Positions 1 through 9,800 of a stretch of DNA of 64,000 nucleotides are shown piece by piece. The stretch is from Neotamlana sedimentorum (GTDB lineage: Bacteria; Bacteroidota; Bacteroidia; Flavobacteriales; Flavobacteriaceae). A program made the translations under genes and the position numbers. Location of the stretch: the NCBI RefSeq assembly GCF_000943565.1, contig NZ_JTDW01000004.1:467030-531029 (forward strand). The letters run 5' to 3'. The notes under the pieces are model-generated. The model saw nothing but the letters and a program-made list of their open reading frames with translations. It was not told where the DNA came from and did no database searches. Within the stretch, counting starts at the first letter, position 1, and each line of letters opens with the position of its first letter.

Positions 1-1068
1 TTGTAATTCGTGCTGTGCAAATTTAGCACCTGGACGTAGCGTATCTCTGTTATCGAATTTAACCGAAATGCTTTTAGCTCTTAAATCGTTAACAATTCCA
101 TTTACAACTTCTGTAATAGCTGCAAGTTGTTCTTCACTTTTATATATAGGAACAATAACAACTTGATTTGGCGCAAGGTTTGGAGGTAAAACCAACCCGT
201 TATCATCACTATGCGTCATTATTAAAGCTCCCATTAAGCGTGTTGAAACACCCCAAGATGTAGCCCAAACATAATCTTGCTTCCCTTCTTTATTAGCAAA
301 CTTAACATCGAAAGCTTTTGCAAAATTCTGACCTAAAAAGTGCGATGTTCCTGCTTGTAGTGCTTTACCGTCTTGCATTAACGCTTCAATACAATATGTT
401 TCTTCGGCACCAGCAAAACGTTCGCTTTCTGTTTTTAAACCTTGAATAACCGGAATAGCCATAAAATTTTCAACAAAATTAGCATACACATTATTCATTT
501 GTTCAGCTTCAACAATCGCTTCTGCTTTAGTAGCATGAGCGGTATGCCCTTCTTGCCATAAAAACTCTGCTGTTCGTAAAAACAAACGTGTACGCATTTC
601 CCAACGCACCACATTGGCCCATTGGTTAACAAGAATTGGTAAATCGCGATACGACTGAATCCAATTCCTGTAAGTATTCCAAATAATGGCTTCACTTGTT
701 GGTCTAACAACTAATTCTTCTTCAAGTTTAGCATTAGGATCAACACGTAACTTACCTGGCTTATCTGGATCGTTTTGCAGTCTATAATGAGTTACCACAG
801 CACACTCTTTTGCGAATCCTTCCGCGTTTTTTTCTTCAGCTTCAAACAAGCTTTTCGGCACAAACAATGGAAAATAGGCGTTTTGGTGTCCAGTTTCTTT
901 AAACTTTTTATCTAATTCCGCTTGCATCTTTTCCCAAATAGCATACCCATATGGTTTAATTACCATACACCCTCGTACGGCAGAATTCTCTGCTAAATCA
1001 GCTTTTACAACCAACTCGTTATACCATTTTGAATAATCTTCTGCTCTACTGGTAAGTTTTTTACTCAT
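1..1068 (-). CDS. proS: Proline--tRNA ligase, C-terminus cut by the window edge
   Basis: The enzyme charges tRNA-Pro with proline in the cytoplasm. The frame is open from the ATG at 1066-1068 to base 1, so 356 codons are present; the archaeal/eukaryal-type ProRS (type 3) is about 490 residues, so roughly the last 130 are missing. The N-terminus [20 protein letters not shown], the region around FPLFVPKS, the TSEAIIW segment and the class II motif 2 ([20 protein letters not shown]) are all typical of this form. No editing insertion is seen, as expected for type 3. It is transcribed away from the lipoprotein gene at 1169, and the 100-bp gap must hold both promoters. I am sure of the family; only the end is unseen. 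Confidence 0.96.
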   Translation of the reverse strand, partial: MSKKLTSRAEDYSKWYNELVVKADLAENSAVRGCMVIKPYGYAIWEKMQAELDKKFKETGHQNAYFPLFVPKSLFEAEEKNAEGFAKECAVVTHYRLQNDPDKPGKLRVDPNAKLEEELVVRPTSEAIIWNTYRNWIQSYRDLPILVNQWANVVRWEMRTRLFLRTAEFLWQEGHTAHATKAEAIVEAEQMNNVYANFVENFMAIPVIQGLKTESERFAGAEETYCIEALMQDGKALQAGTSHFLGQNFAKAFDVKFANKEGKQDYVWATSWGVSTRLMGALIMTHSDDNGLVLPPNLAPNQVVIVPIYKSEEQLAAITEVVNGIVNDLRAKSISVKFDNRDTLRPGAKFAQHELQ

Positions 1069-1131
1069 ATCTATATTTTGGCACAAATATTGTGACTATG
1101 TTAAATAAAAAAATAGTTCAGCAAAACTAAC

Positions 1132-1139
1132 TATTTTTG
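1132..1139 (+). promoter_or_regulatory. Bacteroidota -7 promoter box upstream of the lipoprotein gene
   Basis: TATTTTTG fits the Bacteroidota -7 consensus TAnnTTTG exactly. No good -33 TTG lies at the right distance. Transcription would begin near 1145, downstream of the ATG at 1142, so that ATG cannot be the start and the next in-frame ATG, at 1169, is preferred. Confidence 0.55.
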
Positions 1140-1168
1140 CGATGTTCAACAATAAAAAAGAAAGAGTT

Positions 1169-2263
1169 ATGCAGTTTAAGAAATACATATTTGCGAATCT
1201 ATCGAAAATAGGCCTATTTGGTTTGTTATTTGCATTAGTTTCGTGCGGTTCTTACCAATACGTTGGAGGTGCTAATGATGGTATATACGGAAACACTAAT
1301 ACGCACACGCAATACGAAGAGGCTATTGTTGAAGTTCCAGAAGATAACCCTAACGGCAATAGTAACTATTACGAGAATTATTTTAAAACAAAATCTATTG
1401 AATCTGAAGGTTTATACGCCAATGGTGAAATTTTCACCGATATAGATACTTATGAAAACGACAATTTTGTTGAAAACGATAGCATTGCTAATAATTACCA
1501 AGGGTATGCTGGTTGGGGACAAATAAACGAGAGCGTTACCATTAATTATATTGACAACGGTTGGAATAACTGGGGTTGGAATGCTGGTTTTGGGTGGAAC
1601 ACTTGGGGCTGGAACGATTGGAGATATAACCGTTGGGCTTGGAATCCAAGATGGAATTATGGCTGGAATAACTGGGGCTGGAATAATTGGGCTTATGGTT
1701 ATTACAATCCTTATGTTTATGCTGGTTGGGGATACAATTCTTGGTATTACGGAAATAACCGCGCTTTTTACAATTCAAACAGATATTATAATAATAGATA
1801 TACAAACAGAGCATCGTATAATGCAACTCGAAGAGGTAGTTATGCCAATAATAATGTAAACTCCACAAGTAGACGAAGCTCGGTAACTTCGAGAACGTCA
1901 ACTTCAAAATACAATACAACAACAAGACGTAGCAGTATAAATAGTAATAATGTTTCGGCTTCAAGAAACACTACCGGATCGACTACAGTTAGTAGAACAT
2001 CTAGAACACCTGTATCTAATTCTACTTCAAGAACATCTTCAACTGTAAGAAGAAGTTCTAGTACTGTAAACAATTCAGGAACAAATTCTAACAGTTCATA
2101 TACCCGACGATCGTCTTCACAAACATCTACACCTTCTAGAAGTTACACGCCAAGTTCAACCTCAAGATCATCAAGCTCAAGCGTGCGATCTTCAGGAAGT
2201 TCTAGCAGATCGTCTGGAAGCTCAAGCAGATCGTCATCAGGAAGTAGCAGAAGACGCGGTTAA
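1169..2263 (+). CDS. Low-complexity lipoprotein rich in W/N/G, then Ser/Arg
   Basis: Function unknown. From the ATG at 1169 the protein has 364 residues. It starts with a lipoprotein signal (hydrophobic stretch, then ALVSC; lipidated Cys26), so it should be exported and lipid-anchored. After an acidic, Asn-rich segment comes a block built on a repeated W-N-x-W-G-W-N pattern, then a Tyr/Asn/Arg block, then about 150 residues of almost only Ser, Arg, Thr and Asn, ending SSRRRG. An upstream ATG at 1142 would add nine residues but sits at the predicted transcription start. The gene lies 27 bp before ompP1, so the two may be cotranscribed. Composition suggests an extended, cationic, cell-wall- or surface-binding tail; that is inference. 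No enzyme domain is visible. Confidence 0.8.
   Translation: MQFKKYIFANLSKIGLFGLLFALVSCGSYQYVGGANDGIYGNTNTHTQYEEAIVEVPEDNPNGNSNYYENYFKTKSIESEGLYANGEIFTDIDTYENDNFVENDSIANNYQGYAGWGQINESVTINYIDNGWNNWGWNAGFGWNTWGWNDWRYNRWAWNPRWNYGWNNWGWNNWAYGYYNPYVYAGWGYNSWYYGNNRAFYNSNRYYNNRYTNRASYNATRRGSYANNNVNSTSRRSSVTSRTSTSKYNTTTRRSSINSNNVSASRNTTGSTTVSRTSRTPVSNSTSRTSSTVRRSSSTVNNSGTNSNSSYTRRSSSQTSTPSRSYTPSSTSRSSSSSVRSSGSSSRSSGSSSRSSSGSSRRRG
1555..1745 (+). repeat. Tandem W-N-x-W-G-W-N coding repeat
   Basis: Degenerate in-frame repeats of the unit GG(A/T)TGGAATAA(C/T)TGGGG give the protein pattern GWNNWGWN several times over. It is an internal protein repeat with slightly varied codons, so it is selected at protein level and not a DNA-level satellite. 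Confidence 0.6.
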
Positions 2264-2290
2264 GATTATTAAAAAATTAGAAAAAAATAT

Positions 2291-3847
2291 ATGAAAAAGA
2301 TAAGTTTACTAGCCATAGCTGTGCTTTCTATGGCGTTTAGTTATGGCCAAGAAATAACGGATGCACTTCGTTATTCACAAAGCGAAATTCAAGGAAGTGC
2401 ACGCTTTAGAGCTTTAAGTGGTGCTTTTGGAGCCTTGGGTGGCGATTTAAGTGCTGTAAGTATAAACCCAGCTAGTTCGGCTGTTTTTAATCAAAGTTAT
2501 GTGTCTTTTACAGTATCAAATTTAGATACAAAAAACACCACCAACTATTTTGGAAACGATGTTAAAACAAATAATTCTACCTTCGATGTAAATCAAGGAG
2601 GTGCGGCTTTTGTTTTTGCAAGCAGAAATAACTCGCCTTGGAAAAAACTAGCTTTTTCTATTGCTTACGATAAAACCAACGATTTTAGTAATAACTGGAC
2701 CGCTTTTGGGACAAACACCAACGACGATGTTTTCGTTGATAACACCACAAACGACGTATTGTCTCCAGCAAACTCGATTGCGGGCTATTTTTTCCTTCAT
2801 GCCAACGGATTAAGACTAGATGAAATTGAACGTTTAGATGGGGAAACCTATTCTGAAGCTTATCAATATATAGGTAACGAATTTGGGTTCGCAAACCAAC
2901 AAGCTTTTTTGGGGTACGAGTCTTTTATTATAGAACCAGAAGATATTACCAACGATGCTAATACGAGATATTATTCTAACGCTGCTCCAGGTAACTTTAT
3001 GCACGATTACTCTTATTTTGCTACGGGCTACAATGGGAAAATTTCGTTCAACTTTGCTACACAATATGAAGATGATTTATATTTAGGAATAAACCTAAAC
3101 TCACATTTTATTGATTACGAACGAACCACCTTGCTTTTTGAAAACAATTTTAATACCGCTTCAACAATTGATTATATTGAATTCGAAAACTCACTTAGAA
3201 CTCAAGGTAATGGTTTTTCGTTTCAAGTAGGTGGTATTTATAAATTAACTCCTAATCTGCGCATTGGTGCAACTTACGATTCTCCTACTTGGTACACCAT
3301 CGACGAAGAAACCACACAATACATTGCAACAGATGGTAGCAATGGTTTTATTGAAATTTTTCCAGATGTAGTAAACGTTTACCCACGTTACAAACTTAAA
3401 ACACCATCGAAAGTGTCGGGTAGTTTGGCATATATTTTTGGAAATCGTGGCTTAATTAGTTTCGATTACTCTAACAACGATTATGGTAAAATGGAATTTG
3501 GGCCAACTGAAGACGCATACTATCAACAACAAAACGAATTAATTGCAAACACTTTTACAAGTGCTTCAACTTACAGACTTGGTGGCGAATTAAAACATAA
3601 GCAATTTAGTTTTAGAGGTGGTTACCGTTTTGAAGAAAGCCCTTACGAAGACGGTGAAACTGTTGGCGATTTAGAAGGTTTCTCCCTCGGTCTTGGTATT
3701 AGTTTTGGTAATACTAAACTCGATTTTACTTACGATCAAGCAGAGCGTTCGTACTTAACACCATTATATAGTACAGGATTAATTGATACAGCTTCAATTG
3801 ATAGAAAAAATTCGAATCTAACCTTAACATTAGCATTCAATCTTTAA
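2291..3847 (+). CDS. OmpP1/FadL/TodX family outer-membrane transporter
   Basis: A 518-residue outer-membrane beta-barrel of the FadL family, which lets hydrophobic molecules such as long-chain fatty acids across the outer membrane. The N-terminus is a clean signal peptide (MKKISLLAIAVLSMAFSYGQ). The family hallmark follows soon after: ALGGDLSAVSINPAS at about residues 48-62. The rest has alternating amphipathic strands rich in aromatics and Asn, and ends in a strand LTLTLAFNL. The substrate is not evident. The gene follows the low-complexity lipoprotein by 27 bp and is closed by a strong terminator at 3870-3900, so the two probably form one short transcription unit. Confidence 0.9.
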   Translation: MKKISLLAIAVLSMAFSYGQEITDALRYSQSEIQGSARFRALSGAFGALGGDLSAVSINPASSAVFNQSYVSFTVSNLDTKNTTNYFGNDVKTNNSTFDVNQGGAAFVFASRNNSPWKKLAFSIAYDKTNDFSNNWTAFGTNTNDDVFVDNTTNDVLSPANSIAGYFFLHANGLRLDEIERLDGETYSEAYQYIGNEFGFANQQAFLGYESFIIEPEDITNDANTRYYSNAAPGNFMHDYSYFATGYNGKISFNFATQYEDDLYLGINLNSHFIDYERTTLLFENNFNTASTIDYIEFENSLRTQGNGFSFQVGGIYKLTPNLRIGATYDSPTWYTIDEETTQYIATDGSNGFIEIFPDVVNVYPRYKLKTPSKVSGSLAYIFGNRGLISFDYSNNDYGKMEFGPTEDAYYQQQNELIANTFTSASTYRLGGELKHKQFSFRGGYRFEESPYEDGETVGDLEGFSLGLGISFGNTKLDFTYDQAERSYLTPLYSTGLIDTASIDRKNSNLTLTLAFNL

Positions 3848-3869
3848 AAAAAGAAACCTAAAAAAACTT

Positions 3870-3900
3870 AGCCTGAATTAATTAAAATTCAGGCTTTTTT
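3870..3900 (+). terminator. Intrinsic terminator after ompP1
   Basis: A perfect 10-bp stem AGCCTGAATT/AATTCAGGCT (3870-3879 with 3886-3895), a 6-nt loop and a run of T. Confidence 0.93.
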
Positions 3901-3963
3901 ATGCAAAAAAACATATAAATAACATTTATAATATTATTACAATAATTGTTTGTTAAGAATAAA

Positions 3964-3991
3964 TTGAAAAAAACGGAAATGTTTATCTTTG
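3964..3991 (+). promoter_or_regulatory. folE promoter
   Basis: A -33 TTG (3964-3966), 17 bp, then TATCTTTG (3984-3991), an exact TAnnTTTG -7 box. This is the best complete Bacteroidota-type promoter in the window. It would start transcription about 15 nt before the folE ATG. Confidence 0.8.
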
Positions 3992-4010
3992 CAAACTAAA
4001 ATTACACCTG

Positions 4011-4688
4011 ATGAAAATTGACAATCACATTGACGAACATGACGCCTTAGGAGAAGACCACATTGGAACTTCATCAAACACACCACTTCGTTTAGATGCT
4101 TTTGAGCTTTCAAACGAAGAAAAAATTGAAATTATAAAAGACGATGTACGTCATATAATGGAAACTCTTGGTCTTGACTTAACAGACGATAGCCTTAGTG
4201 GAACACCAAACCGAGTTGCCAAGATGTTTGTAAAAGAAATTTTTGGAGGCTTAGACCCTAAGAAAAAACCTAGTGCTTCAACTTTCGACAATAAATATAA
4301 ATACGGTGAAATGTTAGTAGAAAAAAACATCACCTTATACTCTACTTGCGAACACCATTTATTACCAATTGTAGGTAGAGCGCATATTGCCTATATCTCG
4401 AACGGCACTGTAGTTGGTTTATCTAAAATGAATCGTATTGTAGATTATTATGCAAAGCGTCCGCAGGTACAAGAGCGTTTAACTATTCAAATTGTAAAAG
4501 AATTACAAGAAGTTTTAAACACACAAGATGTGGCATGTGTAATTGATGCAAAACACTTATGCGTAAATTCTAGAGGTATTCGCGATATTGAAAGCAGTAC
4601 AGTTACCTCAGAATTTGGCGGAAAATTTAAAGACACAACCGTACGTCGTGAGTTTTTAGATTACATTCAATTAGACACTAAATTTTAA
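4011..4688 (+). CDS. folE: GTP cyclohydrolase I
   Basis: FolE opens GTP and forms 7,8-dihydroneopterin triphosphate, the first step to folate and other pterins. The 225 residues match the family length. The zinc site is intact: Cys113 and His116 in the CEHHLLP motif and Cys184 in KHLCVNSRG. Other family blocks are the GTPNRVAKMF region and the C-terminal TSEFGGKF segment. The first 35 residues are a variable leader. It has its own promoter at 3964-3991. cysS follows 69 bp later on the same strand with no terminator between, so read-through into cysS and yidD is likely. Confidence 0.97.
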   Translation: MKIDNHIDEHDALGEDHIGTSSNTPLRLDAFELSNEEKIEIIKDDVRHIMETLGLDLTDDSLSGTPNRVAKMFVKEIFGGLDPKKKPSASTFDNKYKYGEMLVEKNITLYSTCEHHLLPIVGRAHIAYISNGTVVGLSKMNRIVDYYAKRPQVQERLTIQIVKELQEVLNTQDVACVIDAKHLCVNSRGIRDIESSTVTSEFGGKFKDTTVRREFLDYIQLDTKF

Positions 4689-4757
4689 TATGTTCCACAA
4701 GCGTATTTGAGTTTAAAATACTGAAACAAATACCTCATCAACAAACCACAAAATACA

Positions 4758-6239
4758 ATGCAACTGTACCAGCATAACCAAATAAAAATATACAATTCTA
4801 TAACAGGACAAAAAGAAGTTTTTAAACCAATTAACGAAGGCTATGTTGGAATGTATGTTTGTGGACCAACAGTTTACAGCAATGTACACCTTGGTAATGT
4901 ACGTACATTTATGTCTTTTGATGTTATTTTTCGCTACCTAAAACACTTGGGATATAAAGTACGTTATGTTCGAAATATTACAGATGCAGGTCACTTAGAA
5001 AACGATGCCGATGTTGGTGAAGATAAAATAACTAAAAAAGCACGTTTAGAACAAATAGAACCTATGGAAGTGGTACAACGCTACACCGTAGATTTTCATA
5101 ATATTTTAAACACGTTAAACTTTTTGCCTCCAAGTATCGAGCCTACAGCCACGGGCCATATTATTGAGCAAATTGAATTAATTGGTAAAATAATTGATAA
5201 CGGATTTGCCTACGAGGTAAATGGCTCGGTTTATTTTGATGTGCATAAGTTCGACGAATCTAACGAATACGGAAAGCTTAGCAAACGTAAGTTAGAAGAT
5301 TTAATTCACAATACACGTACTTTAGATGGGCAAAGTGACAAGAAAAACCCACAAGATTTTGCGCTTTGGAAAAAAGCCGAACCAGAACACATTATGCGAT
5401 GGCCTTCACCTTGGGGCGATGGTTTCCCTGGTTGGCACTTAGAGTGTACTGCAATGAGCACAAAATATTTAGGTGAAACCTTTGATATTCATGGTGGCGG
5501 AATGGATTTAAAATTCCCGCATCACGAATGTGAAATTGCTCAAAATGAAGCTGCTTTAGGAAAATCGCCGGTTAACTATTGGATGCATGCTAATATGTTG
5601 GAGCTTAACGGGCAACGCATGTCTAAAAGTACAGGAAACACAATTAATCCGCACGAGTTACTTTCGGGTAACAACGATAAAATGAGTAAGGCATACTCGC
5701 CTAGCGTGATTCGTTTTTTTATGGCGCAATCGTCCTATAGAAGTGTTTTAGATTTAACCGATGACGGCTTAAAAGCTAGCGAAAAAGGTTATAATCGTTT
5801 AATGGAAGCACTTTCACTTTTATCGAAGCTTGAAGCGTCAAAAACATCGTCGGTTAACATTAACGAATGGCTTCAAAAATGTTATGATGCCATGAACGAC
5901 GATTTTAATACGCCCATTTTAATCGCTAATTTATTTGAAGCGGCTAAAATTATTAATCAAGTAAAAGAAGGAAGTCAAACATTAAACGAGGCAGATTTAA
6001 AAACTTTGAGAACAAGTATAAATGCTTTTGTTTTCGATGTTTTAGGACTTTTAAATGAAAGTGAAAACAATGCTGGAACCGATAAACTTGCGGCAGCTGT
6101 AGATGTTTTAATAAAATTACGCCAAGAAGCTAGAGCAAATAAAGATTTTGCATTATCTGATAAAATTCGTGATGAATTAGCAGCAGCAGGTATTCAATTA
6201 AAAGATGGAAAAGACGGCACCACCTTTTCTGTAAATTAG
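4758..6239 (+). CDS. cysS: Cysteine--tRNA ligase
   Basis: CysS attaches cysteine to tRNA-Cys. It has 493 residues, normal for the class I enzyme. The HIGH-like motif is HLGN (His44-Asn47) just after the zinc ligand Cys35 in CGPTVY; further zinc-site residues sit in [10 protein letters not shown] and [12 protein letters not shown]. The KMSKS loop is RMSKS (Arg287-Ser291). The C-terminal DALR helical bundle follows ([13 protein letters not shown] region). It lies downstream of folE and upstream of yidD in the same direction. Confidence 0.97.
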   Translation: MQLYQHNQIKIYNSITGQKEVFKPINEGYVGMYVCGPTVYSNVHLGNVRTFMSFDVIFRYLKHLGYKVRYVRNITDAGHLENDADVGEDKITKKARLEQIEPMEVVQRYTVDFHNILNTLNFLPPSIEPTATGHIIEQIELIGKIIDNGFAYEVNGSVYFDVHKFDESNEYGKLSKRKLEDLIHNTRTLDGQSDKKNPQDFALWKKAEPEHIMRWPSPWGDGFPGWHLECTAMSTKYLGETFDIHGGGMDLKFPHHECEIAQNEAALGKSPVNYWMHANMLELNGQRMSKSTGNTINPHELLSGNNDKMSKAYSPSVIRFFMAQSSYRSVLDLTDDGLKASEKGYNRLMEALSLLSKLEASKTSSVNINEWLQKCYDAMNDDFNTPILIANLFEAAKIINQVKEGSQTLNEADLKTLRTSINAFVFDVLGLLNESENNAGTDKLAAAVDVLIKLRQEARANKDFALSDKIRDELAAAGIQLKDGKDGTTFSVN

Positions 6240-6254
6240 AACATTGATTATCAG

Positions 6255-6317
6255 TCTGAACTCGTTTCAGAATCACACCAACTTAAATTTAATGAGAACC
6301 TGACACTAGTTCAGGTT
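6255..6317 (+). repeat. REP-like double palindrome between cysS and yidD
   Basis: Two short hairpins about 25 bp apart: TCTGAA/TTCAGA (6255-6260 with 6266-6271) and AACCTGA/TCAGGTT (6297-6303 with 6311-6317). Neither is followed by a T run, so they are poor terminators. The CTGAAC...GTTTCAG wording resembles the small palindromic intergenic elements scattered in many flavobacterial genomes. No second copy was found in this window, so the repeat status is inferred. Confidence 0.4.
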
Positions 6318-6325
6318 GAAAAAGC

Positions 6326-6547
6326 ATGAAAAAACTACTTGTTGCACCATTTCTGTTTTTAATAAAGGGATATCAAATTTTTATTTCACCTTTAACTCCT
6401 GCTACTTGTAGATTTCAGCCCACTTGTTCTCATTATACCACAAAAGCCTTAAAAAAACATGGTTTATTTAAAGGTAGTTGGCTTGCTATAAAGCGCATTA
6501 GCCGTTGCCATCCTTGGGGCGGCTCCGGTTACGACCCCGTACCTTAA
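6326..6547 (+). CDS. yidD: Membrane protein insertion efficiency factor YidD
   Basis: A 73-residue protein of the YidD family, a small inner-face membrane-associated factor that helps YidC insert membrane proteins. The family signature is complete: an amphipathic N-terminus, [20 protein letters not shown] with its three conserved cysteines (third in [15 protein letters not shown]), and the [14 protein letters not shown] helix. Length is normal. It is 86 bp after cysS, with the palindromic element between them. It marks the left edge of the accessory CHAT island. Confidence 0.95.
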   Translation: MKKLLVAPFLFLIKGYQIFISPLTPATCRFQPTCSHYTTKALKKHGLFKGSWLAIKRISRCHPWGGSGYDPVP

Positions 6548-6879
6548 ATTTAACAATTAGCAATATTCCCTACGTATTTTACCGTATTCTTAAAATTTCA
6601 ACACTTTAAGTGATTGATTATTAAGTATTTTTTGTACTTTTATAACATCTCCCGCAAATATAATTCCCCACATTTCTACGTAATAGTTTTAGGTTCACGC
6701 CTAGAAATAAATTTTAATTCTTAAAAACGGATTCTTTTTCGCAAGTGGCTTTATACCTATTTGCGAACTAAGTAAGCTTTAAAATTGTTGCTGATTGCTG
6801 TTGTTGGGTGGTTTTAAATAAATGTTTTTAGAATTAAAATGTGATATAAACATTCTTTTACATTTTAAAACCATAAACC
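6548..6879. other. 332-bp intergenic leader before the CHAT island
   Basis: No open frame worth calling. It is AT-rich and probably holds the island promoter: TTG at 6614-6616, 18 bp, then TACTTTTA at 6635-6642, one base off the TAnnTTTG consensus. That would leave a leader of more than 200 nt. The leader contains a possible TCGCAA/TTGCGA stem at about 6739-6766. No terminator is seen after yidD, so read-through from cysS-yidD is possible. Confidence 0.45.
6614..6642 (+). promoter_or_regulatory. Possible promoter of the CHAT island
   Basis: TTG (6614-6616) and TACTTTTA (6635-6642) at 18-bp spacing. The last base of the -7 box is A, not G. It is the only reasonable candidate in the gap. Confidence 0.35.
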
Positions 6880-9800
6880 ATGACCAAAACAGCTAAAATA
6901 AAAGGGCATAAAATTAAGGTTGAAGACGTAGACTTTAAAGTTCCAGAAACACTTCAGCAAAAATTTAAACTAAAAAGCTATATCGAAGTTTCATCAACGC
7001 GTTCTGAAAATAAAGAAGAAACTATCGAGTTAGAGGAAAACGATTTAATCGCGCTTCAATTTTCCGACAATACAGAATGGATTGGTCACCCAGAAGATGT
7101 ACAAGATATTTACGATAAAAAAACACGTAGTCAGCGTTCTTTAGCTAAAGAAGATTATGTTTTTAACATACAAATTACTTCAGAAAACAACAGAGGTTTC
7201 ATTAATCGTGCATTAGTTAAAGTTTTTAGCGTTTTTACCCCAGAAAAGGCAACTAAACTTAAAGAGAAAACATTACTTCAACTAGCTAAAGCTTACGATA
7301 AAAAAGTACAACCAAAAATTGGTTTGTTTCAATTAGACAAAAACTTCAATAAAACAAAGTTTAACCAAAATGACGTAGATTCTAAATCGCATTTATTATT
7401 TATTCATGGCACATTATCAACCACTCACGACGCCTTTCAAAAATTAAACAGCAACAACGCGACATGGCAAAATTTAGTCGAGCTTTACGGATCGCGAATT
7501 TGGGCATTAGAGCACCATACCCTTTCTGTAAGCCCGCTTCAAAATGCTTTAGACTTTTTAAATGCTTGCCCTAACGGCAGCATTATCGATATTATTAGTC
7601 ATTCACGAGGTGGTCTGGTTGCCGATATTTTAGCAAAATGCGATTATCGTAATCAAGTAACTGGATTTCATGAAACCGAAATAGCCATTTTAAAAACAAA
7701 AGAAGACGAACAAAACAAAACATTAATGGTCGCCATAAATAATGTGGCAAAAACCAAAAAACTACAAGTTAACAAAGTTGTTAGAGTTGCTGCTCCGGCA
7801 TCGGGAACCACCATTTTATCTCGTCGTATAGACCATTATTTCAACCTAATTTTAAACGCTGTATCTATGGCTTTTGGTATTACAAATCCGTTTTACCACA
7901 GCGTTAAAGCCTTTTTATTAGATATTATAAGTCAGAAAGAAAACCCAGAAGTACTTCCCGGATTAAATAGTATGATGCCCGAATCGTCATTTCAAAAAAT
8001 GATGAATATTTCGGCAACCACTGTAGAAAGTGAATTATATAATATCGCTGGAGATTCAGATATTTCTGGATTAAACCTACATTCCTTAAAAGTTATATTA
8101 GCCAATTTATTTTACCGAGGTGCTAACGATTTAGTTGTCGATACCAATCGTATGGAACATGGCGTTACTCGAACTAGTGGCATGTATAAATTTTTAGCCA
8201 AAGGTGGTAATACGAGTCATTTCAATTATTTTACAGCCAGCAATTCTAGCAATGCAGTTTTAGATGCTCTAAAAGCCAACGAAGAAAATCCATCTTCATT
8301 ATTTACAAAAAGCCTATACACCCAAGGAAATCGTGGCATTCTACTCGATAAATTTTCTATGGATGGCGTGTCGTATTCTGTTGAAAACGTAACTAAAAAT
8401 GTGGCGATTGTAATACCCGGTATAATGGGCTCGTCGCTAGCACAAAACAACGAACACCAATGGGTTAACATTCGAAAAATATTTGATGGTGGAATCGTTG
8501 ACAATCTTACAATTAACAAACCTAACGTTACAGCTAGTGGCGTTATAAAGGACTTTTATAATAATTTCGCAGAGCATTTACTAAACGATTACGATGTTAT
8601 TACTTTAGAATTCGATTGGCGAAAATCGTTAAAACAAGCGGCTAAAGACCTCAAAAAGCAGGTTGAAAGTGTGTTACAAAACAAAAACATAAAAATTCAT
8701 ATCGTTGCACACTCTATGGGTGGTTTAGTGGTTAGGCAATTAATGATGGATTTTCCAGAGGTTTGGACTAATTTTAAACAAAACACCTTCAATAAGTTTG
8801 TAATGCTTGGTACGCCATGGTTAGGATCGTACCTTATTATGGAAGTTCTTACTGGCCATAGTCGTCGTGTAAAACAACTGGCTGCTATCGATATAAAAAA
8901 CGACCGTGCCGATTTGCTAAAAATCTTCTGGAAATACCCTGGCGTGTTCGAATTATTACCTATCGAGGAAAGTGAAAATCGTCCGTTTTGGGACCCTAAA
9001 TTCTGGGAAGACATCAATACTATTTCCGATTTAAAACACATGCCAGATCCTAATGATTTTAAAAAAGAACTAACTCATTTTAAAAACTATCGCGATCAAG
9101 TCATTGCATTTACAAACAGCCTTCAACCAGAAGATTTTAACAACATTTATTACGTTTGTGGGCTTGCCAAAGAAACGGTTTTCGATTATAAATTTAAAAA
9201 CCGATTCTTATCAAAAAACAAAAAATTAATATACGAAGCTACTTCTTATGGTGATGGCAGTGTAACTTGGGAAACTGGTGTTCCTAAACAACTACTTAAT
9301 ACACAAAAAATATTTTATACACATACTTCGCATGGCGATTTGGCCAATGAAGGATATATTTTTAAAGGTGTTTCTGAAATTTTAAGTACCGGAAGCACAA
9401 ACCTTTTAAGTAACGAACGAACAGGAACTCGCAGTGGTGAAATAATTACAGAAGTTTATGAAACTCCAGAGCCTATTTACAATGAAGCAGCTGTAATTAA
9501 CGGTATTTTCGATATTAAAAAAGACATTGAACCCGAAGTAGAAAGCTTTAATGTTCGCGTTGTACATGCAGATTTAAAAGTGGCTTTTTACCCGGTCATG
9601 GTTGGACATTTCTTTATGGATTTAATTTTAAGTTCAGAAAAAGCACTCGATAAATATCTCGACGATCGTTTATCGCAACGCATGAATATTGGCTACTATC
9701 CGGGTAAAATTGGTGAAAGCGAAGTGTTCTTTAACTTAAAAACACAACCCAAAGGAGCCATTGTTTGTGGTTTAGGAAATGCCGATACGGTTACTCCTTT

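Noticed and set aside
1542..2073. Open frames in other phases of the low-complexity lipoprotein gene
   Set aside because: They mirror the repeated W-N-G and Ser/Arg codons and have no start signal or family likeness; repeats keep several frames open.
1860..2260. CRISPR-like or satellite repeat in the Ser-rich coding region
   Set aside because: The repetition is of short codon runs in frame (AGA/TCT/TCA types) with no constant repeat and spacer spacing.
6297..6317. Terminator between cysS and yidD
   Set aside because: The hairpin is good but no T run follows on either strand; kept as a REP-like element.
8226..9041. Two minus-strand open frames inside the CHAT gene (about 97 and 114 codons)
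   Set aside because: They lie wholly inside a protein with intact catalytic motifs and resemble no family.
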